A DNA stretch of 64,000 bases from Triticum aestivum (taxonomy: Eukaryota > Streptophyta > Magnoliopsida > Poales > Poaceae): the NCBI RefSeq assembly GCF_018294505.1, contig NC_057807.1, positions 269,557,369-269,621,368 of the forward strand, written 5' to 3'. Made by a program: the position numbers and the translations under genes. Each line of letters opens with the position of its first letter. Position 1 is the first letter of the stretch. The notes under the pieces are model-generated. The model saw only the letters and a list, made by a program, of their open reading frames with translations, was not told the DNA's origin and searched no databases. Positions 1 to 12,195 of this stretch are shown here, one piece after another.

Positions 1-1414
1 CGGGCTTCTTCCGGTGATCTGCCTCGCCTTTGAAATTCTTGCCTTTCTTTCGACATTGATGGTTGGTCGGAAGAAATCGACGATGCCCCAAGTACACATT
101 CTTCCTGCATTTGTCCAGGTATATACTTTCGGTGTCATCTAAATAGTGCGTGCACGCGTGGTATCCCTTGTTTGTCTATCCTGAAAGGTTACTGAGAGCA
201 GGCCAATCATTGATGGTTACAAACAGCAACACATGCAGGTCAAATACCTCCTGTTTGTGCTCATCCCACACACATACATTGTTTCCAATCCACAACTATA
301 AAAGTTCTTCAACTAATGGCCTCAGGTACACATCAATGTCATTGCCGGGTTGCTTAGGGCCTTGGATGAGAATTGGCATCATAATGAACTTCTGCTTCAT
401 GCACAGCCAAGGAGGAAGGTTATAGATACATAGAGTCATGGGCCAGGTGCTGTTATTGATGTTTTGCTCCCCAAAAGGATTAATGCCATCTGTGCTTAAA
501 CCAAACCATACGTTCCTTGTGTCACCTGCAAACTCCTCCCAGTACTTTCTCTTGATTTTTCTCCACTGCGACCCGTCAGCAGGTGCTCTCAACTTCCCGT
601 CTTTCTTACGGTCCTCTCTATGCCATCGCATAAACTTGGCATGCTCTTTGTTTCTGAACAGGTGTTTCAACCGTGGTATTATAGGATCATACCACATCAC
701 CTTGGCAGGAACCCTGATCCTGGGGCACTCACCGTCAACATCACCAGGGTCATCTCGTCTGATCTTATACCGCAATGCACCGCATACCGGGCATGCTTTC
801 ACATCCTTGTACGCACCGCGGTAGAGGATGCAATCATTAGGGCATGCATGTATCTTCTGCACCTCCAATCCTAGAGGGCATACGCGACCTTCTTTGTTGC
901 GTACGTACTGTCGGGCAATTTGTTATCCTTTGGAAGCTTCTTCTTCAATATTTTCAGTAGCTTCTCAAATCCTTTGTCAGGCACACCATTCTCTGCCTTC
1001 CACTGCAGCTGAAGTGAAAAGGAGAAGATTCTCAAATCCTTTATCGGGCACATCATTTGGTTCCTCTTGGTCTTTAGCTTCCCCCATTGCAGCATTTTCA
1101 GCTTCCCCCGTTGCAGCATCACCGTATTCAGGGGGCACATAGTTGTCATCATCTTCTTCTTCTTTGTTGTCTTCCATCATAACCCCTCCTTCTCCGTGCT
1201 TGGTCCAAACATTGTAGTGTGGCATGAAACCCTTATAAAGAAGGTGGGTGTGAAGGGTTTTCAAGTCAGAGTAAGACCTCGTATTCCCACATATAGGGCA
1301 TGGACAACACATAAAACCATTCTGCTTGTTTACCTCAGCCACTGCGAGAAAATTATTCATGCCCTTAATGTACTCGGAGGTGCGTCTATTACCGTACATC
1401 CATTGTTGGTTCAT
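1..1414 (-). pseudogene. TNP2-like CACTA transposase, N-terminal part, disrupted
   Basis: The enzyme would cut and paste CACTA elements in the nucleus. Starting near 1414, the predicted protein opens with a transposase-associated domain (NQQWMYGNRRTSEYIKGMNN, then a C-P-I-C-G motif around 1300). After frame changes between about 870 and 1150 comes a typical TNP2 section at 296-868 (CPNDCILYRGAY, CPVCGALRYK, MRWHREDRKKDGKLRAPADG, FGLSTDGINPFG). The frame continues to the window edge with NDWPALSNLSG followed by an in-frame stop, then CRKNVYLGHRRFLP. Several frame changes and at least one stop make this a pseudogene. The C-terminal half lies before base 1. Confidence 0.85.
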
Positions 1415-2339
1415 CTCTGCGTACATCATGAATAGATAAGTGACCAAATAATAGAAATTCATCATCACATTAAACCCAAAGTACATACATAGTTCTCATT
1501 AAACAACATATAGCTCTCCAGAGCATCTAATTAAACCATACATTGAAACTACGTAAAACATTTCAATGCAACAACAAATGCGATCATAACTGCAACCAAG
1601 GTAACAATTGATCCAACGGCATAATGATACCAAGCCTTGGTATGAATGGCATATTTTCTAATCTTTCTAATATTCAAGCGCATTGCATCCATCTTGATCT
1701 TGTGATCATCAACGACATCCGCAACATGCAAATCCAATATCATCTTCTCCTCCTCAAATTTTTTTTCAATTTTTCCTTCAAGTAATTGTTTTATTATTTA
1801 ACTAAATTTAACCTCTCGACAATAGGGTCGGTTGGAATTTCTGGTTCACATACCTCCTAGATAAAAAAAATCTATGTCACATTGCTCAGCATAATTGTCA
1901 TAAACACTAAATGAAACTAATAGTTATAAAAGAAAATATATATACCACATCTGAATCATAGACAGGATGAGAGCCGACAGGGCGGATACCAAAACCATCG
2001 CACTATATAATTACAAACAATAATAAGTAAGAAAACTACACAAGTATCTATCTAAATCATACAAGTAAGAACTTTTTTCTTTCAGAAAGAAGATAGGATC
2101 AAGAGGCTCACCACGGTGGTGCAGGCGACGAGATCAGCGCGGGCAATCAATGGCAGTGAGGACGGGGATGGGACAGGACGGACCACCAAACCTACACAAA
2201 TCTCAAGGAAAATGGAGTTTGGACAAGGAGCTTCGAGAGGAGAAAGCTTAAGTGTGGCTCGGGAATTTCATCGAACACCTCATGTGCATAGGAGGTGAGC
2301 TAGAGCACCACAAAGCTCTCCAACGGTCGGCCAGAAAAA

Positions 2340-2615
2340 CAGAGCACAACCGGGACTAAAGGACACCCTTTGGTCCCGGTTCATGCCACCAATCAGGACC
2401 AATGGTGGTGGGCCAGGAGCGAGGCCCATTGGTCCCGGTTCGTGCCTAGAACCGGGACCAAAGGGGCCAGATGAACCGGGACCAATGCCCCACGATGGCC
2501 CGGCCGACCCCTGGCCTCACGAATCGGGACCTATGCCCCCATGGGCCGGGTTTTGGGCTGAACCGGGACTAATGGGCTGGCCCGGCCTAAACCAAAGCCC
2601 TGTTTTCTACTAGTG
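2340..2615. repeat. CACTA subterminal repeats and terminal inverted repeat
   Basis: The motif AACCGGGAC(C/T) and its complement GGTCCCGGTT recur about ten times in both orientations between 2340 and 2580, and the block ends in the 13-bp terminus at 2603-2615. In this superfamily, subterminal repeats bind the element-encoded DNA-binding protein. The arrangement is seen directly; the function is from family knowledge. Confidence 0.8.
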
Positions 2616-3275
2616 TACAAGAATAAGATGAGAAGCTACGCAAACGGTCACAAACTAGTAATGATCAAGAAGTGATCCTGAACTACTTACGTTCAAACAT
2701 AACCCCACCGTGTTCTCTTCTCGACTCACTCAAAAAGAGGCAGTCATGGTTACACACGTGGTTGGTGTATTTTAATTCTGATCTAGTGTCAAGTTCCCTA
2801 CAACCAAATATTAAAAACTCCCATCTGCCACATAACCGCCGGCACGGCTTTCGAAAGTTTAAACCCTGCAGGGGTGTCCCAACTTAGCCCATGACAAGCT
2901 CACGATCCGCGGAGACAATCCTCCATCGGGGGACAACCCGATCAAACTCGGGATCCCGGTGCACAAGACATTTCGACAATGGTAAAACAAAACCAGCAAG
3001 ACCTCCCGACGTGCCGACACCCTGATAGTAGCAGTGCGTATAACGTCTCAGGCCATGGTCGAATTGTCCAAACTTCCGGTAGGCCAATCCAGAGTTTCCC
3101 CTGGCAGTCACCGGCGGTTCCCAGGTTTGGACCAACACTCATGAGGAGCACTGGCCCGGGTTGTTAATTAAGAGTCCACGGGTGCTAGCCGGTCCCTATG
3201 CAAGTTTTTAGTTGTTATTAGGCAAATGGTAAAACCAATGCTGGAAGAGTTTTATTCAAAGCAAACTATCAAGGG
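2616..3275. repeat. Old Gypsy-type retrotransposon remnant, piece 1
   Basis: No open frame of interest is present. The text (for example CCCTGCAGGGGTGTCCCAAC near 2865) resembles non-coding internal sequence of Fatima-type wheat Gypsy elements as I remember it. It ends at AAGGG (3271-3275), duplicated at 19151-19155 on the far side of the TAT-like Gypsy, so this piece continues directly into piece 2 at 19156. The family name is uncertain; the continuity is well supported by the target duplication. Confidence 0.55.
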
Positions 3276-4164
3276 TGTCGGATATCGGGTTCCGGCAAAA
3301 CCCTTGAGGTTCGAACACTGGCATGCGCACGAAGATTTCCCCCTACCGAATCTCGCTCTCAGCCTCGTCGTGGTCCCTAAGCTAGACGAACTCACAGCAC
3401 AAGAGACACAAGATTTATACAGGTTCGGGCCACCGTTGTGGTGTAATACCCTACTCATGTGTGGTGCTGGTGGATTGCCTCTTGGGCTGATGATGAATAG
3501 TACAAGGGAAGAACAGCCTCGCGAGGAGAGGTGTTCTTGTACTTGGCGAGCTTGTGTGGGTGATGATGATCTGAATCAGTTGCCCCTTCTACTGTGGTGG
3601 CTAGCCCTATTTATAGAGGCCCTGGTCCTCTCCCCAAATATTGAGATGGAAGGGATCCAACAACGGCCAATTCGAAAGGGGATAGCTAGTACAAGCTATC
3701 CTGACTAAAGGTGGTCTTCGCCTGTCAAAGGCGCTGGTGATGACGCCGTCTTGGGCTCCATGATGACCTCCATCATGTCGTCTTGCTGGTCTTGGTCTTG
3801 GTGCACCGATGTGCAAACCTTTCCCTGATGCCTTGGTACTCCGTGCCTGCGCTTGCCCCCTTAGCACCAAAGGGGAAACGAGGACACTGCGCAGCTGGCG
3901 CCCGCCAGGCCTTGGTCGTCATGGCTTGCATCACGGGAACCTCGTGAGGTACCCCTTTCCTTGATCTCTCTGCCTCCCTCGCGAGCCATCCTGGTGAGGC
4001 CGCTCCTGAGGAGGCCTTGCATCGTCCGCCCCACGAGGCTTGGCCCCTCGCGAGGGTCTTGATTGTTTGGTTAATGAAGACGGGCCGTACTGGGCCACTG
4101 GTGGAGCCACACCGCGGGCCACAGGCAGGCAAGTCTGGGGGCCCCCGTTCCCAGAACACCGATG
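3276..4164 (-). repeat. 3' LTR of the TAT-like Gypsy
   Basis: The LTR matches 18270-19150 over its whole length with scattered substitutions and small indels. A TATA box on the minus strand lies at 3608-3615 (TATAAATA on that strand). The inner end has decayed from CCGACA to CCGATG. Next to it the minus strand reads GGGCCCGGGGGCTACCA, a purine-rich stretch in the position of the polypurine tract. Confidence 0.85.
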
Positions 4165-4407
4165 GTAGCCCCCGGGCCCAAGGCGCGCTCGGACTTGGCT
4201 TAGCGGTGAAGCCAAAGGGCAAGTGCGGAGCGCCACGGGCCCCAACAGCCTGTGGCCTTGGTCGATGCGTGGCGACTGATTGGACGTGGGCTTCTCCGCT
4301 TCCCCGCGCTGCCTCGGGAACTGCCCGATTTGACGAGTCCCTGCTGCATGCAAAAAGGGTTATCATTACCTGCGATTGTGGAGGTCGACGGTTGGCCCCC
4401 CTTGGGC

Positions 4408-4414
4408 TATAAAT
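4408..4414 (+). promoter_or_regulatory. TATA box of the antisense gene in the Gypsy element
   Basis: TATAAAT lies about 85 bases upstream of the ATG at 4499, on the strand opposite to gag-pol. The spacing suits a TATA box with a transcription start near 4440. It suggests the antisense gene once had its own promoter rather than using the LTR. Confidence 0.45.
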
Positions 4415-4498
4415 GAGGAGGGGCGAGAGCCCCCGTCGCCCATCTCTTCCTGCTCCACCTTCTTCTTCTTCCTCGCTCCACCTCCAGTCTTGACACCA

Positions 4499-5265
4499 AT
4501 GGCACCGATCCACAGATTCTCGGCCGAAGAGAAGGGGAAGGCTCCCCGGGACGGACCCGATCCGCTTCCGCCGAAGAAGAGGCCGGTCCACCACCGTCGC
4601 GCTGAGGTCATGAGGCTGGAGATGACGAGTCCTTGGTGCGAGCGGCCACCTCCCGGGTACCCGCTACCCCAGTACGCCCAAGCCGAGGTTGGCGTGCCGT
4701 GGTGGCGCGCACTGTCGCCCCCGGAGTCCACGTCACGGACTCCTCTCGCGAGCTCGTGCTGCACGCGGCGATGCCTCCAAGCACCTGGATCCGCCTTCCT
4801 TCATTCTTCTCCACTGAGGTGCCGCCGAGGGGGCCTCTCGAGCTTTGGCTGCAGCACGCTGACAGTGGCGCTTCGGCAACCGGAGCACAGGTTGAAGTCG
4901 TCTCCACTGGCAAGATCTTCATGACCCGAGGCTGGGGTGAAGTCGCCCGGGTCTGCCGAACGGGGGTGCCCTCGTGATCCATTTCGAGTACGACGGTGCC
5001 TCCACGATGTTCTTCAAGGTCTTCGACACAGAATGCCACCGCCTGGAGTGCAGCCCCGGAGAGGCAGTCAGGAGATCGATGCGGCGGGGGCTGGGCCTGC
5101 CGCCCGCTCCTCCAACGGCTCCTTCGGTAGTAGCAGCGACGCTTGGAGTCCAGCGACTCTCCTGAACTCTTCGAAACTCCAGAGACGAGCGACGACAGCT
5201 ACGCACCCCCGAGCTCTTTCTGGGCCCGGTGCAAGGCGGCTACATCGAGACGTCGCCACCGCTGA
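4499..5265 (+). pseudogene. Antisense accessory ORF with B3-like DNA-binding domain, frameshifted
   Basis: The frame opens at 4499 (MAPIHRFSAEEKGKAP), changes frame near 4670, again near 4975 and again before 5160, and ends at 5263-5265. Read across the breaks, 4783-5060 resembles a plant B3 fold: TWIRLPSFF start, LELWLQHA strand, VEVVSTGKIFMTRGWGEVAR (the GW..F/V helix), then IHFEYDGASTMFFKVFD as the last strands. An acidic/serine-rich tail (SPELFETPETSDDSYAPP) and an arginine-rich end follow. B3 domains bind DNA in plant transcription factors. A transcription-regulator-like product of the retrotransposon is inferred; the B3 match is by eye. It lies between pol and the 3' LTR, antisense to both. 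Confidence 0.55.
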
Positions 5266-6743
5266 TCTGGATGGGGTTGGCGCCGGCCTCCCGTGGCCCA
5301 CTGTTGATGATGGCGTCGGCCATGGAGGCGCATGTAGTTAGGGCTCCTCAGAGTTCTCGTCTTTTGTTCCCTGTGAGGAATCGAGAAAACACCCCGCAGG
5401 GGCGTGTAAAGGGTCTGCGATGTCTTCTGTTGATGTTATCCTTATTATGAAATTGCGCGAATGCTTGTCCTGTCCCGGCTCGGTTCCCCCTTTCTAACCT
5501 CGTGACGACTTAGCGCTCTACGCTTACAGGTGAAGGAAATATGCCCTAGAGGCAATAATAAAAATATTATTTATTTCCTTATTTCATGATAAATGTTTAT
5601 TATTCATGCTAGAATTGTATTAACCGGAAACTTGATACATGTGTGAATATATAGACAAAACATAATGTCACTAGTATGCCTCTACTTGACTAGCTCGTTG
5701 AATCAAAGATGGTTAAGTTTCCTAGCCATAGACATGAGTTGTCATTTGATTAACGGGATCACATCATTAGAGAATGATGTGATTGACTTGACCCATTCCG
5801 TTAGCTTAGCACTTGATCGTTTAGTATGTTATTATTGCTTTCTTCATGACTTATACATGTTCCCATGACTATGAGATTATGCAACTCCCGTTTACCGGAG
5901 GAACACTTTGTGTGCTACCAAACATCACAATGTAACTGGGTGATTATAAAGGTGCTCTACAGGTGTCTCTGAAGGTACTTGTTGGGTTGGCATATTTCGA
6001 GATTAGGATTTGTCACTCCGATTGTCGGAGAGATATCACTGGGCCCACTCAGTAATGCACATCACTATAAGCCTTGCAAGCATTGTAACTAATGAGTTAG
6101 TTGCAGGATGATGTATTACGGAACGAGTAAAGAGACTTGCCGGTAACGAGATTGAACTAGGTATTGAGATACCAACGATCGAATCTCGGGCAAGTAACAT
6201 ACGATGAAAAAGGGAACAACGTATGTTGTTATGCGGTTTGACCGATAAAGATCTTCATAGAATATGTGGGAGCCAATATGAGCGTCCAGGTTCCGCTATT
6301 GGTTATTGACCGGAGATGTGTCTCGGTCATGTCTACATTGTTCTCGAACCCGTAGGGTCCGCACGCTTAAAGTTTGATGACGGTTATATTATGAGTTTAT
6401 GTGTTTTGATGTATCGAAGGTAGTTCGGAGTCCCGGATGATATCGGGGACATGACGAGGAGTCTAGAAATGGTCGAGACGTAAAGATCGATATATTGGAC
6501 GACTATATTCGAACATCGGAAAGCTTCCGAGTGATTCGGGTATTTTTCAGAGTACCAGAGAGTTACGGGAATTCACCGGGGAGTATATGGGCCTTATTGG
6601 GCTTTAGGGGAAAGAGAGAGGAGAGGTTGGGCGCCCCCCCAAGGCCTAGTCCGAATTGGACAAGGGGGAGGGGCTGCGCCCCCTCCTTCCTTCTCTTCTC
6701 TCTCCCCTTTCCTTGACTCCTACTCCTACTACTTGGAAGGGGA

Positions 6744-6772
6744 GAATCCTACTCCCGGTGGGAGTAGGATTC
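6744..6772 (+). other. Hairpin in the Angela LTR upstream of the TATA box
   Basis: Two 13-base arms, GAATCCTACTCCC and GGGAGTAGGATTC, are exact reverse complements around a 3-base loop. Outer bases CTTGGA and TCCAAG could extend the stem. It lies about 50 bases upstream of the TATA box. Weaker versions occur in the other Angela LTRs (about 13580 and 59754-59774). Confidence 0.7.
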
Positions 6773-6820
6773 CTCCAAGGGCGCGCCATAGAGAGGGCCG
6801 GCCCTCCCCTCCTCCACTCC

Positions 6821-6828
6821 TTTATATA
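6821..6828 (+). promoter_or_regulatory. LTR TATA box, Angela copy 1
   Basis: TTTATATA sits in the GC-rich part of the LTR. Equivalent boxes lie at 13653-13661 in the 3' LTR and, on the minus strand, at 59693-59700 in Angela copy 2. This is the expected start region for the genomic RNA. Confidence 0.65.
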
Positions 6829-7258
6829 CAGGGAGGGGGGCACCCCTTGGAGATACAACAATTGATGATTGATCTCTTAGCCGTGTGCGGTGCCCCCCTC
6901 CACTATAGTCCTTCTCGATAATATCGTAGCGGTGCTTAGGCGAAGCCCTGCATCGGTAGAACATCATCGTCGTCACCACACCGTTGTGTTGACGGAACTC
7001 TCCCTCGAAGCTCGGCTGGATCAGAGTTTGAGGGACGTCATCGAGCTGAACGTGTGCAAGAACTCGGAGGTGTCGTGCTTTCGGTGCTTGATCGGTCAGA
7101 CCGTGAAGACGTACGGCTACATCACCCGCGTTGTGCTAACGCTTCCGCTTTTGGTCTATGAGGGTATGTGGACACACTCTCCCATCTTGTTGCTATGCAC
7201 CACCATGATCTTGCGTGTGCGTAGGAATTTTTTTTGAAATTACTACGTTCCTCAATAG

Positions 7259-7270
7259 TGGTATCAGAGC
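7259..7270 (+). other. Primer-binding site, initiator-tRNA-Met type
   Basis: TGGTATCAGAGC begins two bases after the 5' LTR. This is the standard plant Copia primer site, complementary to the 3' end of initiator tRNA-Met, and it fixes the element on the plus strand. Confidence 0.9.
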
Positions 7271-8496
7271 CAGGTTTTATGCGTTGATGTTATATGCACG
7301 AGTAGAACACAAGTGAGTTGTGGGCGATACAAGTCATACTACTTACCAGCATGTCATACTTTGGTTCAGTGGTATTGTTGGATGTAGCGGCCCGGACCGA
7401 CATTATGCGTACGCTTACGGGAGACTGGTTCTACCGACATGCTTTGCACACAGGTGGCTGGCGGGTGTCAGTTTCTCCAACTTGAGTTGAACCGAGTGTG
7501 GCTATGCCCGGTCCTTGAGAAGGTTAAAACAGCACTAACTTGACGAACTATCATTGTGGTTTTGATGCGTAGGTAAGAACGGTTCTTGCTAAGCCCGTAG
7601 CAGCCACGTAAAACTTGCAACAACAAAGTAGAGGATGTCTAACTTGTTTTTGCAGGGCATGTTGTGATATGATATGGTCAAGACGTGATGCTATATTTTA
7701 TTGTATGAGATGATCATGTTTTGTAACCAAGTTATCGACAACTAGCAGGAGCCATATGGTTGTCGCTTTATTGTATGCAATGCAATCGCCCTGTAATTGC
7801 TTTACTTTATCACTAAGCGGTAGCGATAGTCGTAGAAGCAATAGTTGGCGAGACGACAATGATTCTACAATGGAGATCAAGGTGTCACGCCGGTGACGAT
7901 GGTGATCATGACGGTGCTTCGGAGATGGAGATCACAAGCACAAGATGATGATGGCCATATCATATCACTTATATTGATTGCATGTGATGTTTATCTTTTA
8001 TGCATCTTATCTTGCTTGATTGACGGTAGCATTATAAGATGATCTCTCACTAAATTTCAAGATAAAAGTGTTCTCCCTGAGTATGCACCGTTGCCAAAGT
8101 TTGTCGTGCCCAGACACCACATGATGATCGGGTGTGATAAGCTCTACGTCCATCTACGACGGGTGCAAGCTAGTTTTGCACACGTAGAATACTCAGGTTA
8201 AACTTGACGAGCCTAGCATATGCAAATATGGCCTCGGAACACTGAGACCGAAAGGTCGAGCGTGAATCATATAGTAGATATGATAACCATAGTGATGTTC
8301 ACCATTGAAAACTACTCCATTTCACGTGATGATCAGTTATGGTTTAGTTGATTTGGATCACGTGATCACTTAGATGATTAGAGAGATGTCTATCTAAGTG
8401 GGAGTTCTTAAGTAATATGATTAATTGAACTTAAATTTATCATGAACTTAGTCTTGGTAGTATTTTGCAAATTATGTTGTAGATCAATAGCTCGCG

Positions 8497-9390
8497 TTGT
8501 TGCTTTCATATGTTTATTTTGATATGTTCCTAGAGAAAACTGTGTTGAAAGATGTTAGTAGCAATGATGCGGATTGGATCCATGATCTGAGGATTGTCCT
8601 CATTGCTACACAGAAGAATTATGTCCTTGATGCACCGCTAGGTGACGGACCTATTGCAGGACCAGATGCAGACGTTATGAACGTTTGGCTAGCTCAATAT
8701 GATGACTACTTGATAGTTTAGTGCACCATGCTTAACGACTTAGAATCGGGACTTCAAAGACGTTTTGAACGTCATGGGCCATATGAGATGTTCCAGGAGT
8801 TGAAGTTAATATTTCAAGCAAATACCCGAGTTGAGAGATATGAAGTCTCCAACAAGTTCTATAGCTAAAAGATGGAGGAGAATTTCTCAACAAGTGAGCA
8901 TGTGCTCAGATTGTCTGGGTACTACAATCGCTTGAATCAAGTGGGAGTTAATCTTCCAGATAAGATAGTGATTGACAGAGTTCTCTAGTCACCATCACCA
9001 AGTTAGTAGAACTTCGTGATGAACTATAGTATGCAAAGGATGACGAAAACGATTCCCGAGCTCTTCGCGATGTTGAAATCAACGAAGGTAGAAATCAAGA
9101 AAGAGCATCAAGTGTTGATGATTGACAAGACCACTAGTTTCAAGAAAAGGGCAAAGGGAAAGAAAGGGAACTTCAAGTAGAATGACAAGCAAGTTGTCAC
9201 TCCCGCGAAGAAGCCCAAAGCTGGACCAAAGCCTGAAACTGAGTGCTTACACTGCAAAGGAAATGGTCACTGGAAACGAAAATGCCCTAAATATTTGGTG
9301 GATAAGAAGGATGGCAAAGTGAACAAGGGTATATTTGATATACAGGTTATTGATGTGTGCCTTACTAGTGTTTATAGTAGCCCCTGAGTA
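8497..9390 (+). pseudogene. Angela copy 1 gag remnant with zinc knuckle
   Basis: Gag would form the capsid of the virus-like particle. The frame has a Copia gag section (ADWIHDLRIVLIATQKNYVLDA) and, near 9239-9290, a CCHC zinc knuckle (CLHCKGNGHWKRKC). Several in-frame stops (after YDDYLIV and after FYS, for example) disrupt it. About 1.2 kb between the LTR and this frame (7271-8496) is non-coding leader. Confidence 0.8.
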
Positions 9391-12062
9391 TTTGATACTT
9401 GTTCGGTTGCTAAGATTAGTAACTCGAAACAGGAGTTACATAATAAACAGAGACTAGTTGAGGGGAAGTGACGATGAGTGTTGGAAGTAGTTCCAAGATT
9501 GATATGATCATCATCACACACTCCCTATACTTTCGGGATTAGTGTTAAACCTAAATAAATGTTATTTGCCGTTTGCATTGAGCATGAATGTGATTTGATC
9601 ATGTTTATTGCAATACCGTTATTCATTTAAAGTCAGAGAAAAATTGTTGTTCTGTTTACATGAATAAAACCTTCAATGGTCATACACCCAATGAAAATAG
9701 TTTGTTGGATCTCGATCGTAGTGATACACATATTCATAATATTGATGCCAAAAGATGCAAAGTTAATAATGATAGTGCAACTTATTTGTGGCACTGCCAT
9801 TTGGGTCATATCGGTGTAAAGCGCATGAAGAAACTCCATAAAGATGGATTTTCGGAATCACTTGGTTATGAATATTTTGATGCTTGTGAACCGTGCCTTT
9901 TGGGAAAGATGACTAAAACTCCGTTCTCCAGAACAACAAAACGAGCTACTGACTTGTTGGAAATAATATATACTGATGTAAGCAGACCAATGAGTATTAA
10001 GGCTCGTGGCGGGTATCATTATTTTCTGACCTTCACAGATGATTTGAGCAGATATGGGTATATTTGCTTGATGAAACATAAGTCTGAAATAGTTGAAAGG
10101 TTCAAAGAATTTCAGAGTGAAGTGGAAAATCATCATAACAAGAAAATAAAGTTTCTCCGATCTGATCGTGGAGATGAATATTTGAGTTACGAGTTTGGCC
10201 TTTAGTTAAAATAATGTGGAATAGTTTCACAAACTCATGCCACCTGGAACACCACAGCGTAACGGTGTGTCCGAATGTCGTAACCACACTTTATTAGATA
10301 TGGTGCGATCTATGATGTATCATATCGATTTACCACTATCCTTTTGGGGTTATGCATTAGAGACAGTTGCATTCACTTTAAATAGGGCACCATCAAAATC
10401 CGTTGAGACGACGCCTTATGAACTATGGTTTGGCAAGAAACCAAAGTTGTCGTTTCTTAAAGTTTGGGGCTGCGATGCTTATGTGAAAAAGCTTCAACTT
10501 GATAAGCTCGAACCCAAATCGGAGAAATGTGTCTTCATAGGATACCCAAAGGAAACTGTTGGGTACACCTTCTATCACAGATCCAAAGGCAAGACATTCG
10601 TTGCCAAGAATGGATCCTTTCTAGAGAAAAAGTTTCTCTTGAAAGAAGTGAGTGGGAGGAAAGTAGAGCTTGATAAGGTAATTGTACCTTCTCCCGAATT
10701 GGAAAGTAGTTCATCACAGAAATTAGTTCTAGTGATTCCTACACCAATTAGTGAGGAAGCTAATGATGATGATCATGAAACTTCAGATCAAGTTATTATA
10801 GAACCTCGTAGGTCTTCTAGAGTACTGCCCGCACCAGAGTGGTACGGTAATCCTGTTCTGAAAGTCATGTTACTAGACCATGATAAACCTACGAACTATG
10901 AGGAAGCGATGATGAGCCCGGATTCCGCGAAATGGCTGGAGGCCATGAAATCTGAGATAGGATCCATGTATGAGAACAAAGTGTGGACTTTGGTGGACTT
11001 GCCCGATGATCGGCAAGCCATAGAAAATAAATGGATCTTCAAGAGGAAGACGGACGTTGATAGTAGTGTTACTATCTACAAAGCTCGACTTGTCGCAAAA
11101 AGGTTTTCGACAAAGTTCAAGGTGTTGACTACAATGAGATTTTCTCAACTGTAGCGATGCTTAAGTCTGTCCGAATCATGTTAGCAATTGCCACATTTTA
11201 TGAAATCTGGCAAATGGATGTCAAAACTGCATTCCTTAATGGTTTTCTTAAAGAGGAGTTGTATATGATGCAACCAGAAGGTTTTGTCAATCCTAAAGGT
11301 GCTAACAAAATGTGCAAGCTCCAGCGATCCATCTATGGACTGGTACAAGCATCTCGGAGTTGGAATATACGCTTCGATAAGTTGATCAAAGCATATAGTT
11401 TATACGGACTTGCAGTGAAGCCTGTATTTACAATAAAGTGAGTGGGAGCACTACAGCCTTTCTGATAAGTATATGTGAGTGACATATTGTTGATCAGAAA
11501 TGATGTAGATTTTTTCTAGAAAGCATAAAGAAGTGTTTGAAAGGAGTTCTTTAAAAGAAAGACCTCAGTAAAGCTACTTACATATTGAGCATCAAGATCT
11601 ATTGAGATAGATCAAGACGCTTGATAAGATTTTCAATGAGTACATACCTTGACAAGATTTTGAAGTAGTTCAAAATGGACCAGTCAAAGAAAGAGTTCTT
11701 GCATGTGTTGCAAAGGTATGAAATTGAGTAAGACTCAAATCCCGACCACGGCAGAAAATAGAAAGAGAATGAAAGTCATTCCCTATGCCTCAGTCATAGG
11801 TTCTATAAAAGTATGCCATGCTATGGACCAGACCTATTGTATACTCTGCCCTGGTTTGGCAAGGGAGTACAATAATGATCTAGGAGTAGACAACTGGACA
11901 TTGGTCAAAATTATCCTTAGTGGAATAAGGATATGTTTCTCAATTATGGAGGTGAAAAAAAGGTTCGTCGTAAAGGGTTACGTCGACGCAAATTTTGACA
12001 CAGATCCAGATGACTCTAAGTCTCAATCTGGATACATATTGAAAGTGGGAGCAATAAGCTAG
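9391..12062 (+). pseudogene. Angela copy 1 pol remnant (integrase, RT, RNase H)
   Basis: From 9660 the GAG-pre-integrase region (LWHCHLGHIGVKRMKKLH) leads into the integrase core (IYTDVSRPMS, FLTFTDDLSRYGY), continuing at 10237-11154 with PQRNGVSECRNHTLLDMVRS and the start of RT (WKEAMKSEIGSMYENKVWTL-like text). RT continues at 11157-11441 ([36 protein letters not shown]). RNase H-like text is at 11703-12062. The section that should hold the YVDD catalytic motif (about 11450-11700) is destroyed by stops. The protein is not functional. Confidence 0.85.
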
Positions 12063-12195
12063 AGTAGCTCTGTGCAGAGCATTGTAGACATAGAATATTT
12101 GCAAAATACATACGGCTCTGAATGTGGCAGACCTGTTGACTAAACTTCTCTCACGAGCAAAACATGATCATACCTTAGTACTCTTTGGGTGTTAA

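Larger units (their letters stand above)
1..2615 (-). mobile_element. CACTA (En/Spm-type) DNA transposon, one end, running off the window start
   Basis: The right boundary ends in TTTTCTACTAGTG, which read outward is CACTAGTAGAAAA, the usual terminus of grass CACTA elements. Inside it lies a block of GGTCCCGGTT / AACCGGGACC subterminal repeats, and further in a TNP2-type transposase remnant on the minus strand. The other end and the 3-bp target duplication are outside the window. About 900 bases (1415-2340) between transposase and subterminal repeats hold no recognisable coding sequence; they are AT-rich and probably the element's 5' non-coding part. The transposase is broken, so the copy could move only with proteins supplied in trans. 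Confidence 0.85.
5531..7257 (+). repeat. 5' LTR of Angela copy 1
   Basis: It begins TGAAGGAAATATGCCC and ends CTCAATA, where the 3' LTR ends CCCAACA. It matches 12360-14087 throughout with scattered substitutions. It carries a strong hairpin (6744-6772) and a TATA box (6821-6828). Confidence 0.93.

Noticed and set aside
3226..3708. Plus-strand frame of 160 codons over the Gypsy LTR start
   Set aside because: It spans the boundary between the old element and the LTR and has no domain; the LTR explains the sequence.
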